A stretch of 64,000 bases of DNA from Stenotrophomonas nitritireducens (GTDB lineage Bacteria > Pseudomonadota > Gammaproteobacteria > Xanthomonadales > Xanthomonadaceae): the NCBI RefSeq assembly GCF_001700965.1, contig NZ_CP016756.1:3400501-3464500 (forward strand). Reading direction: 5' to 3'. Positions 1 to 9,251 of the stretch are shown one piece after another. The notes under the pieces were generated by a model. The model saw nothing but the letters and a program-made list of their open reading frames with translations. It did not search any database and was not told the origin of the DNA. Numbering within the stretch: position 1 is the first letter of the stretch; each line of letters starts with the position of its first letter. Both the position numbers and the translations under genes were made by a program.

Positions 1-2
1 CG

Positions 3-272
3 GTGCGCGTGGACGGCGCCAAGCTGGACTACAGCACCCCGGAAACCCAGGCCAGCCCACGCCATTTTGAAGGCGCACGTGCCGTGCAGGACGGTCTGCT
101 GGTGGTGCAGGGTGGCGAAGGTGCCGATGGTTTCCGGCTGACGCTGCAACGCGCCGAGTGCTCGGACGGCATGTCCGACCTGAAGCATCCGTTCACCGCC
201 GAATTCGTGCTGGGCAAGGACACCTTCAAGGGCTGCGCCCGCGACCCGTCGGTGCCGGTGGAAGCCCCCTGA
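3..272 (+). CDS. C-terminal part of a hypothetical (probably secreted) protein
   Basis: The window opens inside this gene, so only the last 89 or so residues are visible and the true start lies upstream. The remaining sequence is hydrophilic with two cysteines, in AECSDG and KGCARD. The ending TFKGCARDPS resembles the tail of COG3650/META-like envelope proteins, in which a cysteine pair closes the domain. That family match is recognition from a short stretch and is uncertain. The gene is followed by a cluster of palindromic repeats, the first of which could end transcription. Confidence 0.55.
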   Translation: MRVDGAKLDYSTPETQASPRHFEGARAVQDGLLVVQGGEGADGFRLTLQRAECSDGMSDLKHPFTAEFVLGKDTFKGCARDPSVPVEAP

Positions 273-279
273 GCAAGCT

Positions 280-694
280 GCGGGTAGGAGCGGCGTAAGC
301 CGCGAAACCAGCAAAGCAAAGCCCGTCAGACAGGTCTGCAATTGCAGCCACTCTGGCGGGCTTTCTTGTATCAGCTTCGCGGCTTATGCCGCTCCTACAA
401 AATCAGGGGCAGCGGCGTGAACTGTAGGAGCGGCGTAAGCCGCGAAGCCACAAATGCAAAGCCCGCCGGAAGGTCTGCAATTGCAGCCACTCTGACGGGC
501 TTTCTTGTATCAGCTTCGCGGCTGATGCCGCTCCCACAAAACCGGGGCAGCACCGTGAACTGTAGGAGCGGCGTGAGCCGCGAAACCAATAATGCAAAAC
601 CCGCCAGGCAGTTCTGCAATTGCAGCCACCTCTGACGGGCTCTTTTGCACCAGCTTCGCGGCTTACGCCGCTCCTACAACAAGCACGATCAGGG
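280..694. repeat. Three tandem REP-pair units (BIME-like) in a gene-free stretch
   Basis: No gene is visible between the first gene and lpxH. The stretch holds three units about 140 bp apart. Each starts with GTAGGAGCGGCGTAAGCCGC (284, 424 and 562, the third with GTGAGC in place of GTAAGC) and ends with the inverted partner CTTCGCGGCTTATGCCGCTC (374-397, 514-537, 654-677, with small variants). Between the arms of each unit lies a second inverted pair, AAAGCCCG/CGGGC, around CTGCAATTGCAG. This is an extragenic palindromic repeat cluster. The first unit may also act as a 3' end for the upstream gene. Confidence 0.85.
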
Positions 695-1435
695 TCAGCT
701 CAGCGCTTCCAGGCGGAAGCCGTCGGCGTCAACGCGCAGTACCGAGCCCTGTTCGTACCAGTCGCCCAGCACGATGCGGGTGCAGCTGCCGTCGCCGGCA
801 GTCACGCTGTGGATGGCAGGGCGATGGGTATGGCCGTGGATCATGGTGTCCACGCCGTAACGCTGGAACGTAGCCAGCACTTCGGCCGGGGCCACGTCGG
901 TGACGGTTTCAAACGTGGCGTTGTCGTCCTGCTTCATTTCCGACTGGCGCGCCTGGCTGGCCGCACGTGCCTTCTGCGCGAAGGCGATGCGCGCTTCCAG
1001 CGGCTGTGCCAGGAACTGCGCGATGAAGGCCGGGTCGCGGCTCTGCGTGCGGAAGGCTTGGTAGGCGACATCGTCGGTGCACAGCAGATCGCCGTGCTGC
1101 AGCAGCACCGGCCGGCCGTACAGCGTGATCACTGATGGGTCCGGCAGGATGCGCATGCCGGCGCGTGCGGCATAGTCGTTGCCAACCAGGAAGTCACGGT
1201 TGCCACGGATGAAGTACACCGGTACGCCGGCATCGCTGACCTCGTGCAGGGCCAGCGCGACCGCGTCGGCGGCAGTGGACGGCGTGTCATCGCCGATCCA
1301 CGCTTCAAACAGGTCGCCAAGGATGTACAGCGCCTCGGCCTGCCGCGCTTCGCCGCGCAGGAAGTCGAGGAACAGCTCGGTGATGGCTGGACGGCTGGGG
1401 TCCAGATGCAGGTCGGAGATGAACAGCGTTGTCAT
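695..1435 (-). CDS. lpxH: UDP-2,3-diacylglucosamine diphosphatase LpxH
   Basis: LpxH hydrolyses UDP-2,3-diacylglucosamine to lipid X plus UMP in lipid A synthesis, at the inner face of the membrane. The 246-residue length is normal. The binuclear-metal calcineurin-like motifs are complete: FISDLHLD (Asp8, His10), ILGDLFEAW (Asp41), RGNRDF (Asn79, Arg80), LQHGD (His114) and MIHGHTHRP (His200, His202). The start at 1435 gives [10 protein letters not shown], the usual family N terminus. The reading frame continues further upstream without family similarity, so the longer version was rejected. A PAP2 phosphatase lies just upstream on the same strand. Confidence 0.96.
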   Translation of the reverse strand: MTTLFISDLHLDPSRPAITELFLDFLRGEARQAEALYILGDLFEAWIGDDTPSTAADAVALALHEVSDAGVPVYFIRGNRDFLVGNDYAARAGMRILPDPSVITLYGRPVLLQHGDLLCTDDVAYQAFRTQSRDPAFIAQFLAQPLEARIAFAQKARAASQARQSEMKQDDNATFETVTDVAPAEVLATFQRYGVDTMIHGHTHRPAIHSVTAGDGSCTRIVLGDWYEQGSVLRVDADGFRLEALS

Positions 1436-1455
1436 GCCCGCATTGTAGGGCCTGA

Positions 1456-1998
1456 TCAGCCGGCGAGCAGCGGCAAAAGCTGCAACGAGCCGGCCCCCAG
1501 CAGTACGCCGATGACGGTGGCGGCCAGCACATCGCTGGGGTAATGCAGTCCCAGCACCACCCGCGACAGGGCCACGCCGAGCGTGAAGGGCAGCAGCAGC
1601 GGCGCCAGCCACGGGTAATAGGCCAGTGCCACCACGGTGAAGGACACTGCATGCAGGGTGTGGCCGGATGGGAAGCTGTATTCATCCAGCGGTGCGACCC
1701 AGGCGCGGATGCGCATATCGGCGGCGAACGGACGCGGGCGGCGGGTCCAGCGTTTGAGCAGCTTGTACAGGGTCAGCGCCAGCACGCCGGTGGCTGCCAT
1801 GTGTGCGGAGGCCTGCAGGCCGTCCAGGCCATCGGCCAGTACCAAGGCGCCCATCAGCATGTACCAGAACACGCCGTCACCGAGGCGGCTGAGCACCGAG
1901 AACAGACGGCGGATTCCACGGCGACGGCCATAGCGGTTTGCTCGGCGGCACCAGCGTGCCTCGCGTGCGGCGATGCCTTCAGGCGGCAGCAATGGCAT
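1456..1998 (-). CDS. PAP2-family membrane phosphatase
   Basis: This 180-residue protein has the three phosphatase signatures of the PAP2 superfamily: KRWTRRPRP (Lys82 to Pro90), FPSGHT (109-114) and [12 protein letters not shown] (145-156, with His152 and Asp156). Several hydrophobic segments flank them. Such proteins dephosphorylate lipid phosphates or undecaprenyl pyrophosphate at the membrane; the substrate here cannot be told from sequence. Its start overlaps the end of the glycosyltransferase gene by 20 bases, so the two are very likely co-transcribed and translationally coupled, and lpxH follows 20 bases downstream. The set suggests envelope lipid work. Confidence 0.9.
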   Translation of the reverse strand: MPLLPPEGIAAREARWCRRANRYGRRRGIRRLFSVLSRLGDGVFWYMLMGALVLADGLDGLQASAHMAATGVLALTLYKLLKRWTRRPRPFAADMRIRAWVAPLDEYSFPSGHTLHAVSFTVVALAYYPWLAPLLLPFTLGVALSRVVLGLHYPSDVLAATVIGVLLGAGSLQLLPLLAG

Positions 1999-3118
1999 GG
2001 CAACGTCTCCGGCTGGCCAGTTCGCTGAGCAGGGCTTCGAACTCGGCTACCACGTGCTCTGGATGCAGGCGTTGCATCGCGCGGCTGGCGTTGGCGCCGA
2101 GCAGGCTGCGCATCTCGTCATCGCCGGCCAGCTGCACGGCGGCGGCGATGAAGTTCTCATCGCTGTCCACGGCAACCCCGCTATAGCCGTTCTGCAGGTG
2201 CTCGCGGGCGGCGCCATAGTTGAAGGCGACGGTGGCCACGCCGCTGGCCATGGCTTCCAGGGTGACATTGCCGAAGGTTTCGCTGCGGCTGGCGAACAGG
2301 AACAGGTCGCCGCTGGCGAAGTGCCGGGCGAGCGCCTCGCCACGCTGCACGCCGCAGAAAATGAAGTCCGGATTCTGCTCGGCCAGCTTCTCGCGCATCG
2401 GTCCATCGCCCACCCAGACGAAGCGGGCTTTCGGGCGCTGCTGCTGGATGCGGCGGAAGGCCTTGATCGTCAGTGCGAGGTTTTTTTCGGCGGCAATGCG
2501 GCCGACGTAGATCACCGCAAAGCCTTCGCCCTCGATGCCCCATTCGGCACGCAGCGCGTCGTCGCGTTTATTGGGATCGAACTGGCTGCCGTCCACCGCG
2601 CGTGCCAGCAAGCGTGCACGTGAAAAACCGTTGTCCAGAAGGAATTGCTGCAGTTCGCGGGTGGGGACCAAGGTGGCTTCTGCCTGGTTGTGGAAACGCC
2701 GCATCCAACGCAATGCGGTGGCCTGCAACCAGGCGGCGCCGTAGTCGGGCAGGTATTCATCAAAACGGGTGTGCAGCCCCGAGGCAACCGGGATGCCCAG
2801 CCGGCGCGCGGTGCGCATTGCCGACCAGCCTAGCGGGCCTTCCGTGGCCACGTAAATCGCGTCCGGGCGTTGTTGTTGCCATTGCCGGGCCAGCCGCAAG
2901 GGGGCGGGCAGGCCAAAACGCAGGCCGGGGTAGCGCGGCAGGCCGGCACCGCGAACCAGCACTTCATGGGCGGCGCCGGTGCTGTCCTGTTGCTGCCGCG
3001 GCCGCACCACATCAACGTCGTGGCCGCGGTTGCGTAGCCCGTGTTCCAGGCCCTGCACGGTCAGGGCAACGCCATTGACCTCCGGTGGATAGGTCTCGGT
3101 GACGATCGCAAAGCGCAT
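1979..3118 (-). CDS. Glycosyltransferase family 4 / GT1-like, probable lipid glycosyltransferase
   Basis: A 379-residue GT-B fold enzyme. The N-terminal acceptor domain begins MRFAIVTETYPPEVNGVAL with the typical glycine-rich loop. The C-terminal donor domain carries IYVGRIAAEKNL and the EX7E-type motif in SETFGNVTLEAMASG. The arrangement resembles GDP-mannose-dependent alpha-mannosyltransferases and related enzymes that glycosylate diacylglycerol, but the sugar donor cannot be assigned here. It is first in a minus-strand run with the PAP2 gene (20-base overlap) and lpxH, which supports a role in membrane or lipopolysaccharide lipids. Confidence 0.9.
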   Translation of the reverse strand: MRFAIVTETYPPEVNGVALTVQGLEHGLRNRGHDVDVVRPRQQQDSTGAAHEVLVRGAGLPRYPGLRFGLPAPLRLARQWQQQRPDAIYVATEGPLGWSAMRTARRLGIPVASGLHTRFDEYLPDYGAAWLQATALRWMRRFHNQAEATLVPTRELQQFLLDNGFSRARLLARAVDGSQFDPNKRDDALRAEWGIEGEGFAVIYVGRIAAEKNLALTIKAFRRIQQQRPKARFVWVGDGPMREKLAEQNPDFIFCGVQRGEALARHFASGDLFLFASRSETFGNVTLEAMASGVATVAFNYGAAREHLQNGYSGVAVDSDENFIAAAVQLAGDDEMRSLLGANASRAMQRLHPEHVVAEFEALLSELASRRRCHAIAAA

Positions 3119-3207
3119 GGCTGGCTCCCGGTTTTCCGCGAGGATGCGCGTAGCCGATGAAGCACCTGTTACTGTGATCTGACCGCTTTATGACGGCCAT
3201 GAATGCA

Positions 3208-3236
3208 GAAAACCACGGCCCTCGGGCCGTGGTTTC
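3208..3236 (-). terminator. Probable Rho-independent terminator after ppx
   Basis: The hairpin AACCACGGCC-CTCG-GGCCGTGGTT has a 10-bp stem and, read on the minus strand, is followed by TTTTCT. It sits 67 bases past the ppx stop codon and before the glycosyltransferase promoter region. Confidence 0.65.
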
Positions 3237-3302
3237 GGTGTGCGCGTTTGCAGCAGAACGCCGCCGTCAAGGCTGCAGTTGTTGCCGCGTAGATACGCTG
3301 GC

Positions 3303-4829
3303 TCAGGCCACGAAGGGCCTGAAGCTGATCCCCAGCCCGGTCATGCCTTCTGCCTCGCCGACCAGATCGGCACGCAGCAGCGGGCGTGCGTCGATGAAAT
3401 CCTTGGCAAGGATCAGCGACAAGGTGTTGCCGTCTACCGACAGTTCCAGCGTCGGGATCGGGTCGGGCTCGTGCGCGCGGTGCAGCAGCACCGCAAGGCG
3501 CAGCAGCGCTGCCGTGCGCTTGGCCGGCAGCAGCAGGCGCTCGGGCAGGGCGTCGAAGGCGGTCTTGGGAATGCCGCGGCGATGGGTGCGGATCAGCGCC
3601 GCCAGCATCTGCTGCTCCTGGCGCGAAAAGCCGGCGATATCCGAATGCTCCAGCACGTAGCTGCCGTGGATGTGGTAACCGCTGTGCGCGATCATCAACC
3701 CCAACTCGTGCAGGCGCGCGGCCCAGCCCAGCATGCGCGCATCATCCACGTCGAGCTTCCAGGCCTCGGCCACCTGCTCGAACAGCCGCTGCGCGGTGGC
3801 TTCCACGCGCCGTGCCTGGGTTTCATCGATGGCGTAACGCAGGGTCAGCGCGGCCACCGATTCGTCGCGCGGATCGTTGTCATTGGCGCGGCCCATGATG
3901 TCGTAGAGGATGCCTTCGCGCATCGCCGCCTTGCTGACCAGCAGCTTCTGCAGGCCCAGGGCCTGGAAGGCCGCCTCCAGCACCAGCACGCCGCCGGCGA
4001 TGATCGGCCGGCGCTCGTTCGACAGCGTTGGCAGCTGGATTTCATTGATGTTCTTGGCGCGCAGCAGCTCTTCGCGCAACTGCGGCAGCGCTTCGGCGGT
4101 GATCGCGCCCTTGCTCAGCTTCATCGCCGCGCAGATCTCGCTGATCGCCTTGTGCGTGCCGGAAGAACCCAAGGCCTCCTGCCAGCCCAACGCCTTGTAC
4201 TTGTTGGCGAAGGGCTGGAATTCGGCGCCGATCTCGGTGAGCGCGTCCTTCCAGCGTTTCTTGCTAAGCTTGCCGCCGGGGAAAAAGCGCCTTGTGCTGG
4301 CGATGCAGCCGGCCTGCAGGCTTTCGCGTTCCAGCGTCTGCATGCCCTGGCCGATGATGAACTCGGTGGAGCCGCCGCCGATGTCGATGACCAGGCGGTG
4401 CTGGTCGGGTTTGGGCGGCTGCGCATGGGCAACCCCGAGGTAGATCAGACGCGCTTCCTCGCGGCCGCTGACCACTTCGATGGCGTGGCCCAGCGCGGTC
4501 TCGGCCGGCATCAGGAACGACAGCGGCGAGCGCAGCTGGCGCACGGTGTTGGTGGCCAGGGCGCGCACGCGGTAGGGCGGAATGTTGCGGATGCGCTGGC
4601 CGAAACGCGCCAGGCATTCCAGCGCGCGCTGGCGGGCTTCGGGGGACAGGCCGCCCTTGCCATCCAGGCCATCGGCCATGCGCACGGTTTCGCGCAGGCG
4701 GTCCACCACCCGCAGCTGCCCGAGCAGGTAGCGCGCGATGACCATATGGAAACTGTTGGAACCCAGGTCGATGGCGGCAAGCAGGTCGCCGTCCTGCAGG
4801 GGCGGTGGGGTCATTGAGGACTGGGGCAT
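3303..4829 (-). CDS. ppx: Exopolyphosphatase Ppx/GppA
   Basis: Ppx removes terminal phosphates from polyphosphate, or from pppGpp in the GppA branch. The 508-residue length is that of the long Ppx form. The N-terminal actin-like ATPase domain shows AAIDLGSNSFHMVIA and, later, VIDIGGGSTEF. The C-terminal half is the helical HD-like region typical of long Ppx, with LHELGLMIAHSGYHIHG. The first ATG (4829) was kept, but a second ATG at 4814 would also fit because neither has a clear ribosome site. It lies downstream of ppk1, separated by 178 bases that contain inverted repeats. Confidence 0.95.
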   Translation of the reverse strand: MPQSSMTPPPLQDGDLLAAIDLGSNSFHMVIARYLLGQLRVVDRLRETVRMADGLDGKGGLSPEARQRALECLARFGQRIRNIPPYRVRALATNTVRQLRSPLSFLMPAETALGHAIEVVSGREEARLIYLGVAHAQPPKPDQHRLVIDIGGGSTEFIIGQGMQTLERESLQAGCIASTRRFFPGGKLSKKRWKDALTEIGAEFQPFANKYKALGWQEALGSSGTHKAISEICAAMKLSKGAITAEALPQLREELLRAKNINEIQLPTLSNERRPIIAGGVLVLEAAFQALGLQKLLVSKAAMREGILYDIMGRANDNDPRDESVAALTLRYAIDETQARRVEATAQRLFEQVAEAWKLDVDDARMLGWAARLHELGLMIAHSGYHIHGSYVLEHSDIAGFSRQEQQMLAALIRTHRRGIPKTAFDALPERLLLPAKRTAALLRLAVLLHRAHEPDPIPTLELSVDGNTLSLILAKDFIDARPLLRADLVGEAEGMTGLGISFRPFVA

Positions 4830-5007
4830 GGCGGAATGGTAGCGGATGAAAGAGCCAGGAACGTAGTGGACAGGAAACAGGAACCAGAGTTGGTGTCGGA
4901 CAGGGTGTTGGCTCTGACGCTAACGGGCCAAAACGTAGGAACCAGTGAAAGCCGGCAGCTTGCCGTAATCCCCACTGGTTCCTGTTTCCTATCCTCTAGT
5001 TTCTGCC
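4830..5007. repeat. ppk1-ppx intergenic inverted repeats
   Basis: GGAAACAGGAACCAG (4873-4887) is the exact inverse of CTGGTTCCTGTTTCC (4975-4989). A nested second copy, AGGAACCAGTG (4937-4947), is the inverse of CACTGGTTCCT (4973-4983). The right arm can therefore pair with either of two left arms, which gives two exclusive structures in the ppk1-ppx transcript. No T-run follows, so it is not a classical terminator. Confidence 0.75.
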
Positions 5008-7095
5008 TCAAAGCCCTTCCATCAGCGCCTGCTGCGCCGAATGCGGTGGCTGGCCCGGGGCCGGCACGCATTTGCTGTAGCGGCCGTCTTCCTGCAGCTC
5101 CCAGGCGTTGAGGTTGTCGTCCAGGTAGTTCTGCAGCACCTCGCGGTAGATACGCCGGGCCAGCCCACTGTCCAGGATCGGGAAGCAGGTTTCCACGCGG
5201 CGCAGCAGGTTGCGTTCCAGCCAATCGGCGCTGGCGCAATACAGCTCGGGCGCGCCATTGTTGCCGAACCAGTACACGCGGCTGTGTTCAAGGAAGCGCC
5301 CGACGATAGAGCGGACGCGGATGTTCTCCGATACGCCCTCCACACCCGGGCGCAGGGTGCAGGCGCCACGCACGATCAGGTCGATCTGCACGCCGGCCTG
5401 CGAGGCCGCGTACAGGGCGCGGATCACCTGCGCCTCGTTGAGGGCGTTCATCTTGGCGATGATGCGTGCCGGCTTGCCTTCCAGGGCAAGCGCGGTCTCG
5501 CGCTCGATGCGCTTGATCAGCCCGGCATGCAGGGTGAACGGCGATTGCAGCAGGCACTTGAGCTTCATTTTCGGGGCAAGCCCGGACAGCTGCTGGAACA
5601 GCAGGTGCACATCGTTGCCGATATCCGGATCGGCGGTGATCAGGCTCAGGTCGGTGTAGGCACGGGCGGTGCCGCTGTGGTAATTGCCGGTGCCCAGGTG
5701 CACGTAGCGGCGCAGTTTGCGGCCTTCGCGGCGCACGACCAGCAGCATCTTGGCGTGGGTCTTGAAACCGACCACGCCGTACACCACCTGCACGCCGGCA
5801 TCCTGCAGGCGATCGGCCAGGCCGAGGTTGGCTTCCTCGTCGAAGCGCGCACGCAGCTCGACCACCACGGTCACGTCCTTGCCGTTGCGCGCGGCCAGGA
5901 TCAGCGCTTCAACAATGCCCGAGTCCTTGCCGGTGCGGTACAGGGTCTGCTTGATCGCCAGCACGTTGGGGTCGATGGCCGCTTCGCGGATCATCTCCAG
6001 CACGGTGCTGAAGGAATCAAACGGGTGGTGCAGCAGCACATCGCCCTGCGCCGCCGTCACGAAAATACCCTCGGGCGACTTGAACACGCGCGGGGTCATC
6101 GGCGGGTACTTCAGGTCCGCGCGCTGCAGCAGGTCATAGACCTGGATCACGCGGTTGAGGTTGACCGGGCCATCGATGCGGTAGGCGGCGTTTTCGGACA
6201 GGCCGAAATTCTGCAGCAGGGTCTGCATGATCGGCTTGGGGCAGTCGTGCGCGATCTCCAGTCGCACTGCCGGCCGGTAGCCGCGGTCGACCAGTTCATC
6301 GCGCAGTGCCAGCGCCAGGTTCTCCACTTCTTCCTCGTCCACCACCAGCTCGGAATTGCGGGTGACGCGGAACTGGTAGGCGCCCTGCACATCCATGCCC
6401 GGGAACAGTTCATCAACGAACGCCGACAACACTGCCGACAGCAGCACGAAGTTCTGTGGGCCGCCCAGCGATTCGGGCAGCTGGATGATGCGTGGCAACG
6501 AGCGCGGTGCGCGCACCAGCGCAAGGTGACCGGCCCGGCCGAAGGCGTCGGTGCCCTTGAGCACAACGACGATGTTCAAGGATTTGTTGAGGATCTTCGG
6601 GAACGGATGCGAGGGATCCAGGCCCAGTGGCGACAGCACCGGCATGATCTCGTTGCGGAAGTAGGCGCGCAGCCAGCGGCGCTGGCGCGCGGTCCAGCTC
6701 TTGTGCGCGAGGATGCCGACCCCGGCTTCACCCAAGGCCGGCCGCAGCACCTGGTTCCAGCAGCGGTACTGCTGGTCCACCAGCTCGGCGGCGCGGTCGT
6801 GGATGGCGTTGAGGATGGCCTGCGGGCTCATCCCGTCCGGCGCCGGTGGCAGCCCGAACTCCTGCGCATGCCGCACCGCCGCCGCCCGGATCTCGAAGAA
6901 CTCGTCCAGGTTGGTGCAGGAGATGCACAGGAAGCGCAGTCGCTCCAGCAGCGGCACCTGCTCGTCCATCGCCTGTGCCAACACGCGGAAATTGAAATCC
7001 AGCTGTGACAGTTCCCGGTTGATGTACAGCGAGGGATCGCGCAGGGGATCGCTGCTGACGGCGGACGGGGCGAGGGGCGGGGGAGGAGGGGTCAT
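5008..7095 (-). CDS. ppk1: Polyphosphate kinase 1
   Basis: Ppk1 reversibly makes polyphosphate from ATP at the membrane. At 695 residues it has the standard four-domain length. Recognisable stretches include the N-terminal YINRELSQLDFNFRVLAQA, the phosphoenzyme region GVVGFKTHAKMLLVV with the KTHAK histidine, and YVHLGTGNYHSGTARAYTDL. The ATG overlaps the phoR stop (ATGA, 7092-7095), so ppk1 is translationally coupled to the phosphate sensor kinase and should be induced under phosphate limitation. ppx follows after a gap with inverted repeats. Confidence 0.97.
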   Translation of the reverse strand: MTPPPPPLAPSAVSSDPLRDPSLYINRELSQLDFNFRVLAQAMDEQVPLLERLRFLCISCTNLDEFFEIRAAAVRHAQEFGLPPAPDGMSPQAILNAIHDRAAELVDQQYRCWNQVLRPALGEAGVGILAHKSWTARQRRWLRAYFRNEIMPVLSPLGLDPSHPFPKILNKSLNIVVVLKGTDAFGRAGHLALVRAPRSLPRIIQLPESLGGPQNFVLLSAVLSAFVDELFPGMDVQGAYQFRVTRNSELVVDEEEVENLALALRDELVDRGYRPAVRLEIAHDCPKPIMQTLLQNFGLSENAAYRIDGPVNLNRVIQVYDLLQRADLKYPPMTPRVFKSPEGIFVTAAQGDVLLHHPFDSFSTVLEMIREAAIDPNVLAIKQTLYRTGKDSGIVEALILAARNGKDVTVVVELRARFDEEANLGLADRLQDAGVQVVYGVVGFKTHAKMLLVVRREGRKLRRYVHLGTGNYHSGTARAYTDLSLITADPDIGNDVHLLFQQLSGLAPKMKLKCLLQSPFTLHAGLIKRIERETALALEGKPARIIAKMNALNEAQVIRALYAASQAGVQIDLIVRGACTLRPGVEGVSENIRVRSIVGRFLEHSRVYWFGNNGAPELYCASADWLERNLLRRVETCFPILDSGLARRIYREVLQNYLDDNLNAWELQEDGRYSKCVPAPGQPPHSAQQALMEGL

Positions 7096-8432
7096 GCCGG
7101 AAAGTCTTCCATGGACAAAGGCGAGGGGGAGGCATTGCGCGGGCGCACGTGCTCGGCGTCGAAGTGGCAGGCGAAGGTGCTGCCCTGGCCTACTTCACTG
7201 CGGATTTCCAGGCGTGCCTGGTGCAGGCCAAGAATGTGTTTGACGATGGACAGGCCCAGCCCGGTGCCGCCGCTTTCGCGCGAACGGCTGCTGGAAACGC
7301 GATAGAAGCGCTCGGTCAGGCGCGGCAGGTGATTGGCCGGGATGCCGTAGCCGGTGTCGGTGACGGCCAGCACCGCGCCGTTGCCTTCGCGGCTGAAGGT
7401 CAGGGTGATGCGGCCGCCGGCCGGCGTATAGCGCACGGCATTGGTCAGCAGGTTGGAGAACGCGCTGTGCAGTTCCTTGTTGGAGCCGGCCAGGTCCACC
7501 CCGGCCAGGTCCTCGACCGTGATCGTGTGCCGGCCCTGGCTGTGCGCCTCGGCTTCGCGCCGCAGCGAGGCCAGCATCGAGGTCATGTTCACAGTTTCCA
7601 GTTCGGCATGTTGCTGCGATTCCAGCCGCGACAGGGTCAGCAGGTCTTCGACCAGCTGCGCCATGCGCTGTGACTGCTTGCGCATCTCCGACAGCATCGG
7701 CCCGGTATCGGGGAAGTCTTCCGGGTCCATCATGTCCAGGTAGCCGTGCACCACGGTCAGCGGTGTACGCAGCTCATGCGAGACATTGGCGACGAAATCA
7801 CGCCGCACCTGTTCCAGGTGCAGCAGCTTGGTGACATCGCGCGCCACCAGCAGCCAGTGATGGTCCGAATAGGGGATCAGGCGCAGGTGCAGGCGGATTG
7901 CCGGGTCCACCGGCGAATTGGCATCCAGTATGGGTTCGGCGTTGCGGCCGCCTGCCAGCCAATGGGCCAGCGGCAGCGGCTGCAGGCGCGGCACCAGCGC
8001 CGCTTCCATGTCGGCCGGGTGCTGCAGGCCGAGCAAGGTGGTGGCCGCTTCGTTGAACCACTGCACGCGCTGGGTATTGCGATCCACCACCACCACCGCG
8101 TCGGGCAGGGCGGCGGCCGCGGCGCGGTAGCTGCGCAGCATTTCGATCAGACGGCGCTTGCGCGCACGCATTTCCTGCTGGTTGCGTGACAGCAGCCGGT
8201 CCAGCTCGTTCCACACGCCCACGCCTTGCGGCGAATCCCAGCGCTGCCGTGCGGTCAGCCGCAGCAACAGCTGGCGCAGGCGCCAGTAATGCCAGGTCAG
8301 CATCGCCAATGCGGTGATCGCCACGGTCAGCGCGGGGTGGCCCAGCAACGCACCCAGCCCCCATGCCAGCAACAACAGCGCGGCCACGGTGGCCAGCGTC
8401 TTCAACCAGGCAGATCGGAATTGGCGGGGCAT
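7092..8432 (-). CDS. phoR: Phosphate-regulon sensor histidine kinase PhoR
   Basis: A 446-residue membrane kinase that phosphorylates PhoB when phosphate is low. Two hydrophobic segments lie at about 10-45, with almost no periplasmic loop, as is normal for PhoR. A PAS-like domain follows (about 100-200), then the H box DFVANVSHELRTPL with His219, the N box SNLLTNAVRYTP (Asn331), the G1 box DTGYGIP (359-365) and the G2 box GGTGLGLSIVKH (388-399). The start at 8432 was chosen because it gives MPRQFRSAWLK just before the first membrane helix; the open frame runs on upstream without similarity. phoB lies 79 bases upstream and ppk1 overlaps by 4. Confidence 0.96.
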   Translation of the reverse strand: MPRQFRSAWLKTLATVAALLLLAWGLGALLGHPALTVAITALAMLTWHYWRLRQLLLRLTARQRWDSPQGVGVWNELDRLLSRNQQEMRARKRRLIEMLRSYRAAAAALPDAVVVVDRNTQRVQWFNEAATTLLGLQHPADMEAALVPRLQPLPLAHWLAGGRNAEPILDANSPVDPAIRLHLRLIPYSDHHWLLVARDVTKLLHLEQVRRDFVANVSHELRTPLTVVHGYLDMMDPEDFPDTGPMLSEMRKQSQRMAQLVEDLLTLSRLESQQHAELETVNMTSMLASLRREAEAHSQGRHTITVEDLAGVDLAGSNKELHSAFSNLLTNAVRYTPAGGRITLTFSREGNGAVLAVTDTGYGIPANHLPRLTERFYRVSSSRSRESGGTGLGLSIVKHILGLHQARLEIRSEVGQGSTFACHFDAEHVRPRNASPSPLSMEDFPA

Positions 8433-8511
8433 TGCACTCTCGGTGGTACTGGTGGATCCGTCGGCGTTACCGCGGTTATAGCACCGCTTGCGGCCGGCTG
8501 GCCGCAAGGGT

Positions 8512-9201
8512 TCAGGTGGCAGCGGAAAAACGGTAGCCGGCACCGCGCACGGTCTGCACCATGTTCTCGGCGCCGAACGGCTCCAGCGTCTTGCGCAGGC
8601 GGCGGATATGCACGTCGATGGTGCGCTCTTCCACATACACGCTGCCGCCCCAGACATGGTCCAGCAGCTGCGAGCGGGTGTAGACGCGCTCGGGGTGGGT
8701 CATGAAGAAGTGCAGCAGGCGGTATTCGGTGGGGCCGATCGGCACCGGCGTGTCGTCGGCGAAGACACGGTGGGCGGCGCCGTCGATACGGATGTTGCCA
8801 ACGCTGACGCTGCCGTCTTCGTCATCATCGCGGGTGCGGCGCATCACCGCACGGATGCGCGCCAACAGTTCGCGTGCCGAGAACGGCTTGACCACGTAGT
8901 CGTCGACGCCGGCTTCCAGGCCGCCAACACGGTCATTCTCTTCGCCGCGCGCGGTGAGCATGATGATCGGTACGTCGCGGGTGAGTACTTCCTTGCGCCA
9001 GCGCCGGGCCAGTTCCAGGCCACTGGTGCCGGGCAGCATCCAGTCCAGCAGGATCATGTCCGGTACCCGGTCGGCAATGGCGGTCTGCGCTTCGAGTGCA
9101 TCGCCGGCATGGACCGGGTCGTACTCGCCCTTGCGCAGGGCAAAAGCGACCATGTCACGGATCGCGGGTTCGTCATCGACAATCAGAATGCGTTTCTGCA
9201 C
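8512..9201 (-). CDS. phoB: Phosphate-regulon response regulator PhoB
   Basis: PhoB is an OmpR-type regulator, here 229 residues. The receiver domain has ILIVDDEP, the phospho-acceptor Asp53 in LLDWMLPG, the switch residue in IIMLTARG and Lys in VVKPFSARE. The C-terminal winged helix ends with the recognition region YVEERTIDVHIRRLRKTL and GAGYRFS. The start is a GTG at 9201 (GTG CAG AAA), the only one giving a normal N terminus; the longer upstream frame has no family similarity. It heads the phoB-phoR-ppk1 operon, and a Pho-box-like repeat lies about 50 bases upstream, which suggests autoregulation. Confidence 0.96.
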   Translation of the reverse strand: MQKRILIVDDEPAIRDMVAFALRKGEYDPVHAGDALEAQTAIADRVPDMILLDWMLPGTSGLELARRWRKEVLTRDVPIIMLTARGEENDRVGGLEAGVDDYVVKPFSARELLARIRAVMRRTRDDDEDGSVSVGNIRIDGAAHRVFADDTPVPIGPTEYRLLHFFMTHPERVYTRSQLLDHVWGGSVYVEERTIDVHIRRLRKTLEPFGAENMVQTVRGAGYRFSAAT

Positions 9202-9251
9202 GTGGCGCCTACCGGAATGCCCGTCAAGAGGGGGTGTGCCCAGTAGACTAC

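Noticed and set aside
695-1612. 305-residue version of lpxH
   Set aside because: The first 59 residues are low-complexity Ala/Arg sequence from the antisense of the PAP2 gene. The family starts at [10 protein letters not shown].
3240-4817. 525-codon plus-strand frame
   Set aside because: It is the mirror of ppx in high-GC DNA. The translation is rich in Gln, His, Arg and Gly and has no motif.
5041-7008. 655-codon plus-strand frame
   Set aside because: Antisense of ppk1 with typical shadow composition (Val, His, Gln, Gly).
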